This document shows, one piece after another, positions 37,161-49,904 of a stretch of DNA of 64,000 bases. The notes beneath the pieces are model-generated. The model saw only the letters and a program-made list of their open reading frames with translations, did no database searches and had not been told where the DNA came from. The DNA lies in assembly GCA_026874595.1 (NCBI GenBank), contig CM049320.1:24129714-24193713 (forward strand). The letters run 5' to 3'. Position numbers and translations under genes: made by a program. The first letter of the stretch is position 1, and the number at the start of each line of letters is the position of its first letter. This stretch comes from Sipunculus nudus. Lineage: Eukaryota; Annelida; Sipuncula; Golfingiida; Sipunculidae.

Positions 37161-40100
37161 TAAATATTGACAACTAACAGCTGCAAGGACGAGTTTATTG
37201 TATTATATCAGATTTCATGTATATGTAATACATATTCATGCACACATCCTGCATTCAATATTCACAAACTGTGATTATTTTTACTTATCTCAAGTAGTGA
37301 ACAATATAAGGAGAAATGTCTATGATGACATCCTAAAACGATGTTTATATTCTCGCGTACGCTCTTTTTTGCTGACTCAGTCGAATAAGCTTGACTTTCT
37401 CAGATAGCATAAGCTCCCGTCCGGGAGTACGTGTGGTGCCACCTGGCGGCATTGCCTTAAACTCTCTTTGTTCAGCTGTCCAAATGCGATAAACTCAAAG
37501 ATAATGACGACGTTGATAATGCGAAGATTGTAATGGCTACGAACCTGGGAACATCCGTTTTTAAAGGTGAATGTAGGTTAAGCCTAAATTAAACTTTCTT
37601 TGATTATGGCTGTTTGGCTTGATTTGCTTTAATGTTGAAGGCACCCGAGATTAAACGAGCCCCGAGCAGCTTGTGCACGGCGGCATGGTACAAACAGCTA
37701 CGGAGCGAGCACATGTTTGACACTGAGCAGATCTGTTTGAGATATACTGATAAATAAATATCAAACAGCCTGCTATAACAAAGTGGCTAATTTATCAGTT
37801 AGATACTGCGTGCTGAGATCGGGGACGCATGAGTAATCGGTAGCCGTTTTATCAATTTAATGACCCCGCGGTCTAGAGAAAATTTGCAGCTTCGCAACGT
37901 GTGACTGATAAACTGTAAAAAAATAAAGTCATACGATGTTTATCGCTTCATATTTGCTGTGTTTAACTTACGAGCACATCACATCGTGACATGAGCAGGG
38001 ACACGCATTACGGTAACAACTTTGGATTGCATAATCCTTTGTGTATATTAATCTATAACTTTAATCCAAGAAACAACTATGAGAGTAGTCTATTGTATGG
38101 AGCCAGAGATGTGTCGTTATATAAATAAAGCGGTATCAAATTTCTACAGGCATGTTTACTATTACATAGTTTCGTGCATGTTGTTGCACTTATCAGCTGA
38201 GACTGTCTGATGGTCGAACTAGCAAGTAACCGGCTACCAGTGTACCATGATAATGTTCATTGACGACAGGGCTCCCTAATCCATGGACCTTTTCTTTGCA
38301 GACGGTTTGTACTAAACAGCGTTGTTTCTCTCGCGAACCAACACGGGGCACTTGTGGGAACCATGTTTAATCTTCCCAATGATTATGTGCACCATATACA
38401 GTGCCTTTCCTTAGTTATAAGCATCACACTTATGAGCATCATTACCTTTCAACATAAAGCACTAAAAGATTATCCATACAGCGTCAGACACCCCAAAGTG
38501 TTCCGTTATAAATCATGCAAAATATGCCATACGAAAGCGACGACAGTTAAGTGAATATTTGATTATAATTCCAAATCATTAGGAGAAATACCGATATGAA
38601 AGAGATGAAAATCAATGATCTTTTAATGTTTAACTGGTTCAAAACTATATCTAAATAGTTGTGTTGAAATGATGCGAGTCTCGTTCACCAAAGCATTCGG
38701 CGGTGTGTCTGTGGGTGCTTTTGTTTTTTTTATCAACCTACTGACTCATAATGTTGCCTTTAGGGATAAGGTTCTGCTTTAAATTACTGTTTATGAAAGG
38801 GTGTCTTAACTATAACTATAAAGGCTTTTAGTTTGAATAATTTGTTTATATCGAGTTGTAGCCTTAATGGGGTATCACGAAAATATGATTACATTTGAGG
38901 GGAATCACAGTCGTAGAGGGGAGGATCATAGAATCATAGAAGGGGGAAAAGGGCAGGGACATGTAAAACAAGAAGTATACAAAGTATTAGATGTACTTGT
39001 GGCACATTTGTGACATAAAAAATTTAACGGAATGAACTCTGAGTGTCTCACATCTGTACTATGTAATCGACCGTTCCCGTCTCCCTGTCGCCACCTATCG
39101 GCGAATGTTGACACTTTGTGCTTATATGGACAAAGAAAGTTTTTGATGAAAACCCTAATGATAATAGAAAATGTTCTGTTTTATCGGTGTGTTCCTATCG
39201 GAAACTTCTGTTCGGTATTTGATTTGTTGTACTTAACACTATAGAATTAAAAGTGTTCAAAACAGGACGATGACAAGTTTTATTTTGCGGTGATTTCTAT
39301 GTGTAGATTTGCCGTAGCTTAAGTCAGAAAAGTGCCACAAAGTTTACAAATTATTTATCAAGTTTAGAAAGTGTAATAAAAAAATGAATGTATGGGAGCT
39401 GGTTTATATATTCTCAATCTCTATCTGAAATAAATTATCAATTTTCACCTGCCTCGATTTCATAATAATTATAAATAAGATGTCATCATGATGGATTAAT
39501 GGTAACGATTTTTTTTTACAAAGTCACTATGCAATGAAGAATGAAGGATACTAATTATTGGGAAATTCAACGAAATCCGACACTAATAACCTACAACCCA
39601 AAGCAGGCTGTGTCACGTACAGGGGTCGTGTTTAGTGGATGCGTGACGGTGGAGCTACGTAAATCAATGAAGATAAGAAGTAAAGACTACAGCAGTACGA
39701 TTCACCACATACGTTACATGAGCGGGTGAGCTATGAATAAATAAAAGTATTTAATTCATGACTGTGCAGACATTATATAATAAGCAAAGACACATCAAGA
39801 TTACTGAAAATTTAATTATACATAACTGACGCTATACCCACAATTTCGACTTGCGATCTGTGAAATTTTGGTTTATAGGTTACATCGACATATTAATTTC
39901 CCCCCCCCCCCTCCATTGTACATATTGCCCATACAACCGAGATTCGTGTCATTCCTTTATGAGTTCTAGGTCCCTAATCTCATACTCATAAGTTTAGAGT
40001 GCAGTTCACGTCTACGCCACCAGAAAGCGCCACCGGCCGATGCTATGGCCAGGAAAATCAGTCCCTCTGTCAGTTGAACTTTGGCTTTCTCTTTAGGTGT

Positions 40101-40890
40101 TTTAAAACAGCCAGACCTTTTCCATAAAACAGGTCATGATTTATGCTCATCCCTCAACTAGAGTCCCCTTACTTGTTTTTATTTAACGCGAGATGCGCAC
40201 AGTGACCCCGGTCCTGCCCTTTAGGCCGGTCCTGTCAATTTGGTCAACACGGTTACCATGGACGCAATATGCCGATGTAATATATAGTGTGCACAAAATT
40301 GCAAAACAAATTGAAATACACATTTCAAGATTCGATAAGTACGAGTAACATGAGAACAGGCTCCAAACGAAGTAAATTACATGTCAAGGGAGCATTTATG
40401 GGTAACTTATAGGATGGTAAAACTATTACAATTAAGATTATGGTTTGATAAATCTTTCAATATAATACTGGTCCTGACAAAACATGTTATATGTGTACAC
40501 TTATAACACACTTAAAGAGTGGATCTCCGTAGAACTGTTCCGTAACAAAAGCAATGCCTGATATGATCATACATAAATTCCAACAGTAATAAGTTGAGAC
40601 GAGATAATACTTAAAGGAAAAAAGTCAAATTGTTTCTTCCGAAAGATTCGTCTCATTAATGTATGTATTATAAGATAAACCTCGCTGCAGAATGTAATTA
40701 TTGTTCACAAGAATCGAATTAAGATTGAACCTTATGCAATGATATAGTATTGTCTTGTATAATATAAGACTCCTTAATATTTCATATTTCTTGAATCGTG
40801 TAACAAAACCACCTAAGTCTTTGACGCACTTTCTATCTTATTACTGTACCATACATAATACAGTTTTCTTTTTTTCAATTGTTATTGCAG
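37161..40890. other. Intergenic stretch, nothing recognised
   Basis: AT-rich sequence with only short frames. A C-run lies near 39900-39911. No ankyrin exon was found here on either strand, although degenerate ones could be missed. Confidence 0.5.
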
Positions 40891-41006
40891 AAATTAAACG
40901 ACTGATTCAAGGCAGAGCAAATGTTCACTAGACAAAAGATAATTAGGGGGCCTATTTCTTGGCCGAGGCGACTATATCAGAGAGAACAGCATACTGTGGG
41001 GTTCAG
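40891..41006 (+). other. Candidate exon 1 of a two-exon transcript
   Basis: A strong polypyrimidine tract and acceptor (TTGTTATTGCAG, ending 40890) and a consensus donor (CAG|GTAAGA at 41007) bound a 116-nt segment. An ATG at 40921 stays open to the donor (MFTRQKIIRGPISWPRRLYQ and nine further residues). It has no similarity I recognise. It could be a small coding gene or a spliced non-coding RNA. An upstream exon must exist if the acceptor is used. Confidence 0.35.
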
Positions 41007-41953
41007 GTAAGATTTTACAATACTTCATCTAATAATCTATGTATTGTCATATATATTTATATATACGATAGAATAAATAATAGCTAATTGTAGAGCAGTG
41101 TTCATAAGTTCACCACTACTCGAATGAGAACCCCCGTCTTTGATTCCGCTGCTCCATGACTGGACCACAGGAGACGTTGTAACTAATTTGTGTATGTTGT
41201 GTGTAGCTGAGTAGTCACCTTAACCACATTCAGGTCTGGCCAAAGCGTCTGCCAAAAACGGATATGTGAATCTTTGTGCATGACTACATTATTATGTATG
41301 TACATTATGTCTACTGGTACAATAAGCTTGTTTTTTTTGTTTGTATAATGTGGACATATTTTGGAAACTCTTGATATTGATTACACCCGTTCCTATGTAC
41401 CAATAAATGACTATAATGGCAATAAGATCACTAAAAGCTTATCGGTTCATAGAAAAGTGCCGTAACTGGGTACCAGTGAGCTACCTGTCAGTTTTCCTTT
41501 GCCAGACTCCCTTCGAAGATACGGAGTCAGGTTATTATTGGTCGTTGTTGTTTCCACTTTTGAGAACTGGCACCGACATTTTCAATTAACAAGCCAGCCA
41601 AGAACAGAGGATACAATTAAAATCAACGCAACCATACGCTACAATAGTAACTCTGACGTGAAGGGTTCCCGGGTCTCTATAAAGCAGGCCTTCTTATTCT
41701 ATCAAATCAACCATTTGTGCTTGATATACATCTCCTTACCCATACATTTTAAGGGAGCTGACCATATCATTATTCAGTCAAATATTTGATGGACAATATT
41801 AATGAAAATCATCATAGCATCTGTAAACAATAAAAGCAATTCTGCAGACATATTTCCTACATTTTATGAAATAAGAAATGGTTACGTGACGAGCTTCTCT
41901 AATGCTAGCTCTAAATATCTTTATTCTCACTTACACTTTTTTTTTTCTTTCAG

Positions 41954-42165
41954 AACACCTATTTTTCTGGATTGTCTGGTGAAAATATCCTTCCTCTGGA
42001 AATCAAGAATCTATAACAGAACCTTCTTTGTTAGCTACCAGGGGCCAATGTTCCAATCCAGGCAGTCTCGACTGACACATGGGAGCGTGAGGACTGCTGT
42101 AGCCAGCGCTTCCACCATGTAAACTTGTTGGTTGCAACATCCTCACAGCTGTTTTTCAAGTGGAG
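41954..42165 (+). other. Candidate exon 2 of the same transcript
   Basis: A long T-rich tract ends TTTCTTTCAG at 41953, and a donor GGAG|GTAAAT starts at 42166. Joining to the donor at 41007 keeps the frame open through this segment to a TAA at 42120-42122. The predicted product is basic and serine-rich at its end, without recognised domains. Confidence 0.3.
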
Positions 42166-44100
42166 GTAAATATATGTTACAGCCGTTTTTCAGGACACTG
42201 TAACCTTATGTGATGGTTTTCTAGGATATTTCGCGGGCCTTTCTATGCATTTTAATCAAAAGACTTTAGGCCGTACGGTAATAAATTCTTGCAAGCTTAG
42301 AGTTGGTGAGGTTGATAGAAGTCAGCATAATTTTATTAAGACTGAGTTGATGGGATTGTTACCTCTACTAACTAGCTGATGGTTTCAGCCATACCTTTTA
42401 TCTGCTTTAAGTGTTCAATTATACTAAGCTATAGGCAAGGATAAAGGCTATCAGGGAAGATATACTACTTCTTTGTCCCAGAAATATCTACAATCTGCAA
42501 GCTGGATGGTGAGAAAATGTTTCGAACATTCCTGAAGTCAGACTCTTTAAAGCGTTGTTTTTTATGTGTATATGTTATGAATGTGGCAACATCAAAGACA
42601 GTTCAGCTCTCTTTATATCTATAATCGGACCGATTTTAATTGCTGACTTCACTGGTGCAAGTCGCTCGTTCGCGTCGTAGTGGTTGTACTATGGTGTGCT
42701 TCATTTTTGCGGGGACTAAAACATTTTTGACATTTTTGTGATACAAAAGACCTATATACAGAGTACAATTATTATTATGTTCATTATTTATATCAAATAT
42801 TATTTGCACAAAATCTAATCACCAAAAACATAATGTTATCTCATTTAACATATCAGTCTTTGAACATGCACAACCTTTTTTATTCATGATGTCAATGTTT
42901 TACTTTTCAACATTTGTGCGACGATACAATCTCTGATTCATTAAGGCTTTATTTTCGCCAAAACAAAATCACCTTTCGCGAATATCGAAAATTAAAACCC
43001 TCGTGAACGATAATAAAACCACAGCATTTCCGCTTGTCTGGTACGAAACGATTATAGTGCATATAGTGCATATTCGATGGTTTTTCATCAATACTGTACA
43101 TTTATTTATGATTTAACTGTAAGGATATTGCTATAATCTCTAATAGTCAGTAGGATCTGATTTCTTAATGATGTGGGACTCAATTCCAATCTTGTACCAA
43201 AGTCTGAACCTGAGTATACTTTTGTATTGGGTCAAACTTGGACTCAGGAAATCCAGCCAGAAAAAACAGAACCTTCTACATAAGGCCTGAAGTTGAAATT
43301 TGACCATTAAATGATTATTCTAAAATAAAATTTAAGACTAATTTAACTATGTTTTATCTATATTTTGGACGCTAAAATTAAAATGTATGATTATCTTAGC
43401 TTTCAGATTTAAAGAATTGTAGAGTTTGACTGAGTAGTGTAGTCGAGTCTTTACATAGGGAGAAGTCAACGCCTGAATCCTTAAGTGTCGTATTGACCCC
43501 GAGTCCTTGTCCGACTCTAAAATTCTTTATAATAGAAATCTAAGATAACCATACATTTTGGTAAACCTAGTTGCCCACTTTTATATTTGCGGACCATTTA
43601 CAATCATTGTTATCTATTTAAAAAAAAACAACTATCTATATGTACATACAACTTCTAATACAGCGTTTATATAATTTTATTTTGGTCAAAGCAAACATTA
43701 TGAATGTGTGTACGCTTATTATAGGCTAAATAGTGCTGCCATCTACGGGTAATAATGTTAAATATTCGATATGTATTTTTATGACGCACTTGTGTGATGT
43801 CATTGCATCATAATGCTATAAGAATAATCGTAGGTAGGCTATATAAATACGATTAAAGTCCGTACAGTAAGTAACTTTTATCCATATTACGGTGTGGGTG
43901 TCACAGCCAGTCATCGTACAAACTTTCAAGTTTTATGTTTGTGACACCCGACTCCGTCTTGTGATAACAGTGCTATACTGACGATTCGGTGAACTCATCT
44001 TGAATTATGCCGAAACTTGAGTCTTTTCACAACAGGGAAGCACGAAGAAACAGTTAACGACGGATTAAAAAGAGGGACAGTGTTACGTCAGTACACCTCG
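42166..44100. other. Intergenic stretch with a short inverted repeat
   Basis: No gene is recognised. Near 43896-43956 GGGTGTCACA and TGTGACACCC form a 10-bp inverted repeat about 40 bp apart. It might be the edge of a mobile element but is not enough to name one. Confidence 0.4.
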
Positions 44101-44139
44101 GGTTATCGGGCATGCACCTTAATAGCTGCTACACGGCTG

Positions 44140-44660
44140 ATTTTATTAAAGTTTTATCGGGCGGTAATTCAGGAAGTCCTGACGTTGTCAGTCACTGTAT
44201 GGGGAGGCAGTAACACGGTCGAGGAACCGTCTTTCGAGGGTAGTTAGAACAGCTTAGAGGATCACTGGGGTTCCTTTACCCACAGTTGACTCGATCTTTC
44301 AAAAACGATTGTTGAAGAAAGCAAACGACATTATAGAACAAATGAAAGAACTAGAATACTATTTGTTTAAAAAAATGACATCGGGGGTTCGCTATAGGTC
44401 GATATCAGGCAATTCCGAAAGAACTCAAACTAGCACTTACGCGTCAGCCGTTCGGGAATTAAATATATCACTTACAGCACAATAATCTAGTCAATTATTC
44501 TTAGTCATACGTCTTTTTTTCTAAACACAATTTTATTTTATTATTTCTTGTTTAATGTATCCGTTTAAGCAAGCCAGTCAAGCCAAATGTTGTTGTATGT
44601 GATGAGTTTATTGCATATATATAGCAATAAACTATATCTTATCTTATAAATAAATATAGG
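44140..44660 (+). pseudogene. 3' fragment of a non-LTR retrotransposon (jockey/L2/CR1 superfamily)
   Basis: Translation gives LLKFYRAVIQEVLTLSVTVW. After a frameshift near 44225 it continues VVRTA, a TAG stop, RITGVPLPTVDSIFQKRLLK, KANDII, RYRS and SAVRELN. These are the conserved C-terminal blocks downstream of the reverse transcriptase in this superfamily (LLL-FY-A-I-SVLT-S, PLP-V--IF, GRRYRSI, FYP-AV-ELN). Only the last ~120 codons remain. The 3' UTR probably continues to about 44660. Confidence 0.7.
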
Positions 44661-44756
44661 AAATTTTGAGTAACTTTGATATATGAGATGACATACATAT
44701 TCGGGAACATATCTAATGGACTAAGCTGTATTAACAGTTCTATGTATATATTCCGT

Positions 44757-45450
44757 TTTTAGCTCAGCTGACTTCCATAGCAATGGCTCATTGTGCGTAG
44801 TCCGTCCGTTCGCGGGGCACAAATCGTAACCGTAAAGGCTGGGATCATGATTCTCGTACAGTCTTAGAGGCCTATGAAAAATCTCGTTAGAACCTAAAAT
44901 AAGATCTCCGTTACCCACATCCTTTGAACATTGGGGCCCAGAAATACCCCCCCCCCCCCCCGATTAATTAAAAACATTATACAAAAGATGAAGTATTTTA
45001 TCAAATAATGCATTGATGACCATTATCTATTCATGCATAATCTTCATGGAGTGTTCCATCACTTCCTGCAGACTTGTGGCTCCACCTGGATTTTATTTTA
45101 AATTTAAAGGATTTTTTTCTCTATATTTTAGACCTGTAAAGATGCAGTCATCCGTTAACAAGGCACTACTCGAAACCACTGGACTTAGAATCTTCTAACA
45201 TCCCCACCTGGGATGTCCTTCAAAAGTCTTCTTGGAAACCTGAAATTAGATCTCTGTAACTCATTGCCTCTGAGCTATATTCCTTATAATACCCCAAGCA
45301 TAATTGAAAATTTGATGCCAAAAAAGGGCATAAATCGTAACCACTGGAACTAGAATGTACCTTTTACCTCGGTTAAAAAAATCCTTGCAAACCTTGAATA
45401 ATAATGCTAAACTATTTTCCGCAAGCTGTGATCTGGATCTGGAATCCCTC
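44757..45450 (+). repeat. Dispersed repeat of molluscan type, internally reiterated
   Basis: It opens TTTTTAGCTCAGCTGACTT and contains GTGCGTAGTCCGTCCG and CACAAATCGTAACC. A second related segment near 45290-45420 repeats GGCATAAATCGTAACC and a GAACTAGAATGTACC block. A C-run lies at 44948-44961. No coding capacity is seen. Confidence 0.5.
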
Positions 45451-45745
45451 TCTAAAGCTTTAACCATTTTCGGCAATTTCTTCTTCCTAGCTTAACTCAT
45501 TGGTGACATGCCATCTTAAAATTAGAAAAAAGAAAAGCCACGTCATATTCGTTGGAAAGCAAATTGACATCAGGTGACCAAATATAAGAAATAAAAAATG
45601 CAAAGAGGAGGCAGTGAAAAACTGTAATAATTAGAAATATTTTCTTTCCTTTCTTTATAAATTCATACAAAAAAAATAAGTTTTCAGTCCTAATTTTGAC
45701 AATCCATGTTAACAATAATGTTATTATAATGTTATCATGGTTTAC

Positions 45746-45835
45746 CTCCTTTATCACGTTATCTCCTTCAAGTATCTGAAAGGAACTGTCAGCCACACAA
45801 ACGCATTCTGAAACTAAAGCGGCTCTTCGAAATCC
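45746..45835 (-). CDS. Candidate exon, degenerate ankyrin-like (minus-strand cluster)
   Basis: The acceptor TTTATACAG and the donor GAG|GTAAAC bound a 90-nt phase-0 exon. It reads GFRRAALVSECVCVADSSFQ followed by ILEGDNVIKE. Its phase, size and position match the neighbouring one-repeat exons, but the ankyrin consensus is poorly kept. Confidence 0.4.
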
Positions 45836-46152
45836 CTGTATAAACCTTGGATTTTTAACCTGGGTGGGGGGGGGGGGGGGAGGCAAATAAGGCCAATCAG
45901 GGGTAATACATAGTTTTTATTTTCCTGACCTACCTAATTGATTGACTACAAAGGCTCCATTTTTATTATTAATGACATAAATACGTATACTTTTTGTCGA
46001 CCTATGTATTAAAAACATGTAACAACATAAACCGATGTCGCACAAGAAACTCCGTTTTAGCAGCATGTGTTACACAACGGATTCTGAAGGGCAGTAATGC
46101 ACAAGTCAGAATTATCATTTAGGTGACATACGCGTACACGTGTATAACACAC

Positions 46153-46248
46153 CTCGGAGACTCTATAAGGGTTCGCATCGAAGCTGACAAGTAACCGGGC
46201 CATGTTAATATCACCACAATCCACAGTATATCGAAGTAGCGTGGCTCC
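46153..46248 (-). CDS. Ankyrin-repeat exon
   Basis: The acceptor CTTTGGACAG and the donor GAG|GTGTGT enclose a 96-nt phase-0 exon. It reads GATLLRYTVDCGDINMARLL and then VSFDANPYRVSE, a complete 32-residue ankyrin repeat. The phase-0 boundaries would let it join the other exons of the cluster in frame. Confidence 0.65.
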
Positions 46249-46889
46249 CTGTCCAAAGTTAAAAAAAAAAAACATGTTGGAAAACAAAGAGCTCAAAGAA
46301 ATGGTCACACTTCGAGCTGTATATTTAAAGCTGATTTCGCTAAAGAATCATATGTCAATCATACGTAACTTAATTTACGTAACTGTCTAAAGTCACATGG
46401 GTCTTTCATTTATAAATGTCTTACCTATAAATGTTAAATACTTTATTTTCAACAATCAGCATCTTAAAATACAAATGTGACAAACAGCGGCGGATAAACG
46501 TTAAACATAATTTGTTGAAATTGAGACAAATTCATAACTCTTTGTATTTTGAATATTTTTATTTATTATGAAAGATATATTCTATCCATTTTCCTTTTTA
46601 CATTTGCCCCTCTCTGTAACAAAAGTTTAACAGGGCGTAAAATTCTAAATGATAAAAACAGAATGACATTATTGCAGACAAGCAGAAGATTCGACACTCT
46701 AACAAAAATCATCAATTATTTAGTCGGGTTGTTATAAATGTAAGCTTTAGATTACAGGTGTGTAATTGCTTTTAAACACAATATAACATAGTTGCAACAT
46801 TCTTATACACTGAATATACTACCACGATGTTAAGTAGAAAAAGGATAAGGATTAACTTACTTTAAGTGTTAGTTATTCAAAATCTGCAC

Positions 46890-46954
46890 CTCTGAAGCGC
46901 AATTATGTTAGGGTCTCCTGCTTCTACAGCTGGTACAAAAGGTGTTGTGTCATC
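46890..46954 (-). CDS. Ankyrin-repeat exon, short
   Basis: After the acceptor TTCTTTTAG the frame reads DDTTPFVPAVEAGDPNIIAL and Q. This matches the first two-thirds of an ankyrin repeat. The candidate donor (AG|GTGCAG) would leave a different phase, and the frame reaches a stop soon after. The exon may be truncated or decayed. Confidence 0.5.
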
Positions 46955-47114
46955 CTAAAAGAACATGGTCATTAATAATTTTTCAAGGCTAGCGTAATCA
47001 TTGTAATCATTGTTCATAAGAAATGCCAATTCTAAATTTGAATAAATTTAAATTGCTTTACTATAATATAGGGTTCATACTATATAGCAAATAAATTGCA
47101 AAAATAGTACTTAC

Positions 47115-47222
47115 ATGAGAATCATTATTATGTGCTCCTTTGTCCAAGAGAAATATGATCTTTTTCTTTCTTTGAATTATCTGTTTCTTCAGTCGAATTG
47201 CAAGCTCTAATGCTGTTAAATT
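47115..47222 (-). CDS. Ankyrin-repeat exon
   Basis: The acceptor ACTTACACAG and a consensus donor (CAT|GTAAGT) enclose 108 nt in phase 0. It reads NLTALELAIRLKKQIIQRKK and then KIIFLLDKGAHNNDSH. The repeat carries a short lysine-rich insertion before the IIFLLDKGA helix. Confidence 0.7.
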
Positions 47223-47296
47223 CTGTGTAAGTATAATATATTAAATATCATTAAGAAAATAACCTATTTTTTATACCTATGAACATAGGTGTATAT

Positions 47297-47311
47297 ATGT
47301 ATATATATATA

Positions 47312-47356
<45 letters not shown>

Positions 47357-47358
47357 TA
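47297..47358. repeat. (TA)n microsatellite in an intron of the ankyrin cluster
   Basis: A TA run interrupted twice by TTTA. Confidence 0.9.
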
Positions 47359-47558
47359 TGATTATAGTAACGTAATGCTAAATGAAATCGAAATTTATAA
47401 AAAAAATGGCATTTGAAATTTAAACATTAAGACGAGTTAAGAACATACTACAAAAAATACACTGCAAATAATGAAATTTATACAGATTAAGTAGGATTAG
47501 ATTGATCAAACAACCAACGCCTTTCATATGCATATTTATTTGACATAAGATCACATAC

Positions 47559-47651
47559 GACTCTTTGATGGATATAAGCGTGATTTCTCATTACAACTTC
47601 TAAAACGGCGACATCTCCAACCTTAATAGCAGCCATCATAGGGGTGAAGCC
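47559..47651 (-). CDS. Ankyrin-repeat exon
   Basis: The acceptor TTTACATAG and the donor GTC|GTATGT enclose 93 nt in phase 0. It reads GFTPMMAAIKVGDVAVLEVV and then MRNHAYIHQRV. It has the TPMMAAI-GD---LEVVM pattern of an ankyrin repeat. Confidence 0.7.
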
Positions 47652-47714
47652 CTATGTAAATAAACATACAATCTAACCATAAAATTCAAATTTTAAAGTA
47701 AAACGCTACAATAA

Positions 47715-47759
<45 letters not shown>
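47715..47759. repeat. (TA)n microsatellite
   Basis: A TA run in an intron of the ankyrin cluster. Confidence 0.95.
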
Positions 47760-47764
<5 letters not shown>

Positions 47765-47989
47765 ATGATAATAATAACTATATTAACAATACATAAACAT
47801 GGACATTGTTAAGATAAAAAAAAACACTCATGAAGACACATTTGAATAAATAATCTTATCACAGTGCATATATGAAAAACACCTACAACTGGTCAATATA
47901 TGATTGTATATGTGTTTATACGTATGATTATAAATATTTGCGTGCTTCTCTGCAGGTCTTTAATTCTTATTGTCCATTATAAAAAAAAG

Positions 47990-48094
47990 TTTAATGTCTC
48001 CCAAATCCTGATTAGGATCAGCTCTTTTCAAGAGGACTTCACATATGTCAGCAGAGGATGGGACTACTGAAATCGTCAATGGTGAAATATTCTT
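47990..48094 (-). CDS. Ankyrin-repeat exon, 3' end uncertain
   Basis: The acceptor TTGTTTTCAG precedes KNISPLTISVVPSSADICEV and then LLKRADPNQDLGDIKL, a good ankyrin repeat (SPLTISV, ICEVLLKRADPN). No GT donor is found at the expected end and the frame runs on to a TAA. The exon is either terminal or has lost its donor. Confidence 0.6.
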
Positions 48095-48334
48095 CTGAAA
48101 ACAAACCAAGAAGGATGAATATAAACATTATATATAAATTGAGACACATCAGATGGAACCATATCAATTTAGACAAAAATGTATACATCTGGCGGTTTTT
48201 TACAAAAGATATATCATCAGCGTGTTCAAAATGTGTACTATCACAAACATACACACGAATATATAATACTAATAAAGATAATTATAAATGTGTAATTGTT
48301 TTTATTCTTGCATCAAATATTGTGTCGAACTTAC

Positions 48335-48436
48335 TTGTATTAAATCAGCTTTGAAATCCAGTAGAAGGTTAACGATCTCTTTATTCTTTTTCACAACGGT
48401 AAGAATCAGCGAGTATATTATTGAAGTTGCCGATAG
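48335..48436 (-). CDS. Ankyrin-repeat exon
   Basis: The acceptor CTCTTCGTAG and a consensus donor (CAA|GTAAGT) enclose 102 nt in phase 0. It reads LSATSIIYSLILTVVKKNKE and then IVNLLLDFKADLIQ. The second half (KEIVNLLLDFKAD) is a textbook ankyrin helix. Confidence 0.7.
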
Positions 48437-48975
48437 CTACGAAGAGAAAAATTTACATATTTCCAAATTTAAAACAAAATAAGGTGGACAGGAGGCAAGA
48501 ACAACCTTGTGTCACATTATTATGGTAAGGACGGTTGTCGCTTACACTATTTGTTACCGTTATCTGTGCGCCGCAAAGGTAAATAAGAAGGTAAATAAAA
48601 TAGGAAGAACAAATCTATATGAATATTCAAAATATATGAATGAGGCTTGTTAAGGATATTCTAGTAAATATTCGAGTTTTTCTTTAACCATAAAGATAGG
48701 TGGAAAATATTGAGGTACTTAGAAAACTGAATTATACTGTTTATTCTAAAATAGAAAATGCCAAAACGCCTTAAATATAAAAAAATCAGTCGCTATTCGT
48801 CACATTTCTTTCATAATACATATCTATGATCAAAGAAGCGACACCTGAAAATTGAATATTCCGATAAACATTACCGAAATAGTGTTACAGAGTTAACTGA
48901 ATGTTTTATCTCTGTGGCGGAAAACAAACAGTGTTAACTATTTTTTCCATCTCTGTGGCCACGTGTTTAAAATCG

Positions 48976-49035
48976 GCAAAATCAAACCTGCTTCGCAACG
49001 AAATTCATGGTATTCAGAACGCTCAGATTTCCCTC
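48976..49035 (-). CDS. Possible short exon of the ankyrin cluster
   Basis: After an acceptor (ATATCAACAG) the frame reads SLKPEGNLSVLNTMNFVAKQ up to a GTTTGA donor-like site. The phase is 0 and only the EGN-S-L-----A pattern recalls an ankyrin repeat. Weak. Confidence 0.25.
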
Positions 49036-49525
49036 TGGCTTGAGACTCTGTTGATATGATATCTCAGTCAGGATCAATCAGAAGTATATGTACAATGGCA
49101 GTATTAAAATGTCACATGTACAATACATTGAACAGGATTCCATTGACAAAAAGTGAACGTTTCTGGGATATACAAAAAATTAATAGAATTATAATTTCCA
49201 GAAGTCTTCATCAAATGAATGACAGAATATTTTTCAGGATGCAATCACAGATATACGAGTACAAAACTCTCATTGATCAAATATGCTTTGAGATATTTTT
49301 ATTATTATAAATAAATTTGGTGTTATTATTTTTCTGTTATCCTCTGTTTGACATTGAAACTGGTTTTGTTATTCAATCCTTATGACGACTGTGCATAAAC
49401 CGGTACAAAGTGTATCATTGGGGCAATAGCATTATTCATATGAATGAAAGCATATTACCTGACACTTTCTAGAAGATTTGAAAACGTCTCTTATTCATTT
49501 TTCAAAGTTCGTATTAGGACTTAAC

Positions 49526-49631
49526 TTTCAATATTTGATTCAAAAGTGGGGTTTCCGTCATTTTTCAAGAGAACCTCTACGGTATGTATTTTTCGAAGGA
49601 TTATGGCCTAGAGAAGAGGAGTCCATCCACT
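49526..49631 (-). pseudogene. Ankyrin-repeat exon with in-frame stop
   Basis: After the acceptor TCTTTGAAAG the phase-0 frame reads SGWTPLL, a TAG stop, then AIILRKIHTVEVLLKNDGNP and TFESN. Apart from the stop the ankyrin consensus is intact (GWTPL, HTVEVLLKNDGNP). The possible donor is GTTAAG. The stop would truncate any protein unless the exon is skipped. Confidence 0.65.
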
Positions 49632-49904
49632 CTTTCAAAGAAGCAAAATAAACCATAAAGTGTCGATTAAAGAATATTCCCAAAGGTGTCCACAGGTCGC
49701 ACGATTGATGTTATCATTATTTTATATATCTTGAATAGGGGTTTATATTAAAAGGACGAATTGTAGGATTACAATGTAAATTATTCCCGCTCATGAAAAG
49801 GGAAACCCATAATACAGAAAGCTAATACGAAACGTCCTTCCGAAATAATGTCTGTCTCCTAAGTTTACATTCATATGAATTCCGTACACGTGTTCCAAGA
49901 AAGT

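Noticed and set aside
41407-41789. Two overlapping frames before the candidate exon 2
   Set aside because: They lie in the presumed intron, lack similarity and are within chance length.
44017-44140. N-terminal part of the 76-codon frame preceding the LINE fragment
   Set aside because: The recognisable reverse-transcriptase-linked blocks begin only near 44140; the ATG at 44017 is not a gene start.
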